Shown piece after piece: positions 31,509 through 33,868 of a stretch of 33,868 nucleotides of DNA. The position numbers were made by a program, and so were the translations under genes. The first letter of the stretch is position 1; the number at the start of each line of letters is the position of its first letter. This stretch comes from Actinomycetota bacterium. Its GTDB lineage: Bacteria > Actinomycetota > Acidimicrobiia > Acidimicrobiales > Ilumatobacteraceae. Where the stretch lies: contig SXYT01000020.1 of NCBI GenBank assembly GCA_005788205.1, positions 1 through 33,868 on the forward strand, given 5' to 3'. The notes under the pieces were generated by a model, which saw nothing but the letters and a program-made list of their open reading frames with translations, made no database searches and was not told the origin of the DNA.

Positions 31509-31553
31509 ACATGAACGGGCGGCCACGACACTTCGTGGTCGCCCGTTGCATGT
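31509..31553 (+). terminator. Long hairpin after rubrerythrin gene
   Basis: AACGGGCGGCCACGA pairs with TCGTGGTCGCCCGTT (15 bp, one G-U) around a CACT loop. The stem extends past a bulged G by ACATG/CATGT for a further 5 bp. There is no T-run. It may be a partial terminator or a 3'-end stabiliser that lowers expression of the downstream genes relative to rubrerythrin. Confidence 0.65.
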
Positions 31554-31614
31554 GGCGCACCGAGGCCACGGTCCGGTGCATTCCCCAGCAACGAACGAGG
31601 AAGCACGACGACAG

Positions 31615-32922
31615 ATGACGATCACATACGACCCGAAGCACCCGCTGTACCTGGACGAAGCCGATGTCCGTGGTGAGCTCACCCGTGTCTACGACCTCTG
31701 CCACGGTTGCCGTCTCTGCTTCAAGTTCTGCTCCTCTTTCCCCACTCTCTTCTCGTATGTCGATTCGCACGAGGACCAGGACGCCGGCCGTCTCACGCCC
31801 GCCGAGCAGGACCAGGTCATCGACGAGTGCTTCCAGTGCAAACTCTGCTACGTCAACTGCCCCTACATTCCCGAACTGCACGAGTGGGCTCTCGACTTCC
31901 CGCGCCTCATGCTCCGTGCCCAGGCGATGCGCCACGCCACAGGCCAAGTGACACTGCGCAAGCGCGCGACCACATCGATCATGGGCCACACTGATGCGCT
32001 CGGCACGGTGGCGAGCGCGGTGGCGCCGGTCGCCAACCGGGTCATGGGCGCCAAGCCGAATTCAGTGGTGCGCAGGGCCGTCGCGGCCACTGCCGGCGTG
32101 TCCGCGGTGCGGCTCCTCCCGCCGTACGCGAAGACCCGCTTCAGCACCTGGTTCAAGAAGCGCAACAGGCCCGTCATCACCAAGAAACAAGGTGAGGTCG
32201 CCGTGTTCCCCACGTGCCTCGTGGAGTACCAGCAGCCCGGCGTGGGCAAGGATCTCGTGCGCGTCTACGAACGCAACGGAGTCGAGTGCTCCATGATCGA
32301 CGGTGCCGGGTGTTGCGGTGCCCCGTACCTGCACAGCGGGGACGTGGACAGCTTCACGAAGGTCGCCGTGAGGCAGGTGAAGGCACTCGCGGCCGCGGTG
32401 CGCTCCGGCAAGGACATCGTGGTGCCCCAGCCGACCTGCGGCTACGTGCTGAAGAAGGACTACGTGGACTACGTGGGCGGGCCCGACGCAGAACTCGTCG
32501 CCAGACACACGTTCGACAGCTCCGAGTACCTCATGAACCTGCACAAGGCGGAGGGGACCGAGCTCGACACCGAGTTCGCGGGCACCGTGCCCGAGACGAT
32601 CTCGTACCACATCCCCTGCCATCTGAAGGCCCAGAACATCGGCCTGCGCAGCCGTGACCTGATGAAGATGACGGGCGCGAAGATCAAATTGATCGACCAG
32701 TGCTCCGGTATCGACGGCATGTGGGGGCTGAAGGCGGGCAACGAGGAGTACTCGCTGCCGCTCGCAGTGAAGCTGGGGGAGAAGGTCACGGCTGCCGGCT
32801 CCGAGGCGGTCGTCGGTGACTGCCACCTTGCGAACACCGCAATCGACGAGCAGACCGGTGCAGTCGCCGTGCACCCGCTCAACATCATCGCGCGCGCCTA
32901 CGGCATCCCCGAGACCGACTGA
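31615..32922 (+). CDS. GlpC/HdrD-like iron-sulfur oxidoreductase
   Basis: 435-residue cytosolic Fe-S protein. Two ferredoxin-type clusters near the N-terminus are given by [11 protein letters not shown] (about 30-40) and [13 protein letters not shown] (about 73-85). Two CCG-type domains follow: FPTCLVEY with [14 protein letters not shown], and HIPCHLKAQ with GDCHLANTA. The second lacks the doubled cysteine, so one cluster may differ from the classical heterodisulfide reductase type. It is often annotated as anaerobic glycerol-3-phosphate dehydrogenase subunit C, but GlpA/B are absent and the neighbours are rubrerythrin and DUF3501. That order is a recurring gene set, so electron delivery to rubrerythrin is the more likely role (inference). 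Confidence 0.87.
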   Translation: MTITYDPKHPLYLDEADVRGELTRVYDLCHGCRLCFKFCSSFPTLFSYVDSHEDQDAGRLTPAEQDQVIDECFQCKLCYVNCPYIPELHEWALDFPRLMLRAQAMRHATGQVTLRKRATTSIMGHTDALGTVASAVAPVANRVMGAKPNSVVRRAVAATAGVSAVRLLPPYAKTRFSTWFKKRNRPVITKKQGEVAVFPTCLVEYQQPGVGKDLVRVYERNGVECSMIDGAGCCGAPYLHSGDVDSFTKVAVRQVKALAAAVRSGKDIVVPQPTCGYVLKKDYVDYVGGPDAELVARHTFDSSEYLMNLHKAEGTELDTEFAGTVPETISYHIPCHLKAQNIGLRSRDLMKMTGAKIKLIDQCSGIDGMWGLKAGNEEYSLPLAVKLGEKVTAAGSEAVVGDCHLANTAIDEQTGAVAVHPLNIIARAYGIPETD

Positions 32923-32967
32923 CCAGACAAACCCCCGATCAACCCACCCCCGACACAGGAAACAGAG

Positions 32968-33570
32968 ATGACAAACACCATGACACGCAAACTCACTCTC
33001 GAGGACATCGCCGACCTCCGCGCTTACGAGCGCGAGCGCGAGGCGTTCCGTTCCGACGTGATCGACAAGCGCCGCACCAGGCGGATCGCGCTCGGCACCC
33101 TGGTGTCGCTCTCGTTCGAGAACCGTGACACGATGCGCTACCAGATCCAGGAGATGATCCGCGTCGAGAAGACGATGACCGACGAGGGAGTCCTCGAGGA
33201 GCTGAATGCGTACAACCCGATGATTCCCGAGGCGGGCCAGCTCTGCGCGACGCTCTTCGTGGAGCTCACCTCCGAGGAGCAGGTGCGCGAGTGGCTGCCG
33301 AAGCTGGCCGGTCTCGAGCGGTCCATCTCGGTCGTCCTGGCCGACGGTTCCCGTGTGCCCGGCCGGATCGACGAGAAGCACGCCGCCGGTCTCACGCGCG
33401 ATGACGTGACCGCGGCGGTCCACTATCTGGTGTTCGACTTCACCCCGGCCCAGGTGGCGGCCTTCGACGGTGGCGACGTGACCGTGGAGTGTTCGCTCTC
33501 GTCCTACCTGGAGGTCGCCGCGCTGTCGGCGTCCACCAAGGCCGAGTTGCTGAGGGACCTGCTCCCGTGA
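32968..33570 (+). CDS. DUF3501 family protein
   Basis: 200-residue soluble protein. LTLEDIADLRAYEREREAFRSDVIDKRRTRRIALG, then LVSLSFENRDTMRYQIQEMIRVEKTM, is the conserved core of DUF3501, and AYNPMIPEAGQLCATLFVEL also matches. The family has no established biochemical activity that I know of; it is regularly found next to rubrerythrin and a GlpC-like Fe-S protein, as here. The ATG has CAGGAAACAG upstream, and the gap from the Fe-S gene is 45 nt, so it is co-transcribed. It ends in a strong GC-rich hairpin. A role in the peroxide-reducing system is inferred from context only. Confidence 0.85.
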   Translation: MTNTMTRKLTLEDIADLRAYEREREAFRSDVIDKRRTRRIALGTLVSLSFENRDTMRYQIQEMIRVEKTMTDEGVLEELNAYNPMIPEAGQLCATLFVELTSEEQVREWLPKLAGLERSISVVLADGSRVPGRIDEKHAAGLTRDDVTAAVHYLVFDFTPAQVAAFDGGDVTVECSLSSYLEVAALSASTKAELLRDLLP

Positions 33571-33602
33571 GGAAGGCCCCGGGCTCGGCCCGGGGCGTTC
33601 CT
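33571..33602 (+). terminator. GC-rich terminator hairpin after DUF3501 gene
   Basis: GCCCCGGGC and GCCCGGGGC form a 9-bp stem around TCG, with outer GGAA/TTCC pairs. It starts right after the stop codon and ends the PerR-rubrerythrin operon. Confidence 0.7.
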
Positions 33603-33624
33603 GGGCAGGCGCATCCGTCCCGAT

Positions 33625-33655
33625 TTGACGCGGTGTGACGGCGGGCACATACGAT
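33625..33655 (+). promoter_or_regulatory. Possible promoter of whiB-like gene
   Basis: TTGACG (33625-33630) and TACGAT (33650-33655) are 19 nt apart. The start codon is 40 nt further on, with a ribosome site, so this gene would be leadered. Confidence 0.45.
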
Positions 33656-33695
33656 TCCCGGCAGGGGCGAGGGGCCCCGCATCGAAGGGGGAGCG

Positions 33696-33868
33696 ATGTC
33701 TGGTCAGGAGATCAGTTGGCGGCAACGCGGGGCCTGTCAGGGCCTCGATCCGTCCATCTTCTTCCCCGATTCCGAGGAGAATGCGGACGAGGCGAAGTCG
33801 ATCTGTGCCTCGTGCATCGTGCGGATCGCATGTCTCGAGCACGCCCTCGCGTCGCGCGAGAAGGACGG
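33696..33868 (+). CDS. WhiB-family iron-sulfur transcription factor (3' end cut by window edge)
   Basis: The frame is open from ATG 33696 to the end of the window (57 complete codons) and is absent from the ORF track because it has no stop here. AAGGGGGAG is a good ribosome site. The N-terminal part reads WRQRGACQGLDPSIFFPD, then CASCIVRIAC, giving the four cluster cysteines Cys14, Cys37, Cys40 and Cys46 (C-x2-C-x5-C), the defining WhiB 4Fe-4S pattern. The G[VI]WGG turn and basic tail would lie beyond the window. WhiB proteins occur essentially only in actinobacteria and their phages, so this is also the best taxonomic marker. Which Whi/Wbl subgroup cannot be told from this fragment. Confidence 0.92.
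   Translation, partial: MSGQEISWRQRGACQGLDPSIFFPDSEENADEAKSICASCIVRIACLEHALASREKD

Noticed and set aside
31615-32922. True GlpC subunit of anaerobic glycerol-3-phosphate dehydrogenase
   Set aside because: No glpA or glpB in the window, and the gene belongs to the rubrerythrin/DUF3501 operon; glpD upstream is the single-subunit aerobic type.
32062-33648. 528-aa minus-strand ORF
   Set aside because: Antisense to the Fe-S oxidoreductase and DUF3501 genes, both of which have clear family motifs.

Overview
The window is a gene-dense, high-GC stretch of about 34 kb from an actinobacterium. Supporting signs are a WhiB-family regulator, two LLM-class (F420/flavin) oxidoreductases, many GTG starts, and TAnnnT -10 boxes placed 6-7 nt upstream of start codons, as in leaderless actinobacterial genes. 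I see no tRNA, rRNA, IS element, prophage or CRISPR array. Class Acidimicrobiia is my best guess from gene content, but it is an inference. The window starts inside a TetR-family gene and ends inside a whiB-like gene.

Layout. 1-4.9 kb: TetR regulator (partial), an exported lipoprotein with a Lon-type (S16) protease domain, a secreted protein made of two copies of one domain, a TlpA/MPT53-like thioredoxin lipoprotein, and a small membrane protein. 4.9-6.6 kb: acyl-CoA dehydrogenase and a DUF3237 protein. 6.7-14.2 kb: an amino-sugar or aminocyclitol-type cluster (ceramidase-like hydrolase, NagB, ROK repressor, AHBA-synthase/StsC-like aminotransferase, iron-type dehydrogenase, Gfo/Idh/MocA oxidoreductase, PIG-L deacetylase). 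It centres on a perfect 12-bp-arm palindrome that carries the -35 boxes of two divergent promoters. 14.2-17.8 kb: four translationally coupled redox genes (FMN hydroxy-acid oxidase, TIGR03792 protein, aldo/keto reductase, LLM monooxygenase). 17.9-24.4 kb: housekeeping genes (formate-tetrahydrofolate ligase, LLM oxidoreductase, class A PBP, membrane protein, histidine phosphatase, RNase P RNA). 24.4-30.5 kb: two exported ferritin-like proteins, then a glpD / FAD oxidase / glycerol-kinase operon. 30.6-33.6 kb: a peroxide-stress operon (PerR/Fur, rubrerythrin, Fe-S oxidoreductase, DUF3501). 33.7 kb to the end: whiB.

The most important observation is at 4031-4033. The thioredoxin-like gene has an in-frame TGA exactly at the first cysteine position of its CxxC active site (WAPG-TGA-TTC), and the same frame continues through the rest of the conserved fold. 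A small hairpin with a GGUC loop lies 26 nt after the TGA, in the place expected for a bacterial SECIS element. The simplest reading is a selenocysteine-containing (UxxC) thiol oxidoreductase, which the ORF track splits in two. A nonsense mutation remains the alternative. No sel genes are in the window to settle it.

Two patterns help with start codons. Ten genes have a TAnnnT hexamer 6-7 nt before a start and no Shine-Dalgarno sequence, which moves several starts inward from the ORF-track starts (for example nagB to 8842 and the secreted protein to 3718). Many operons are coupled by ATGA/GTGA overlaps.
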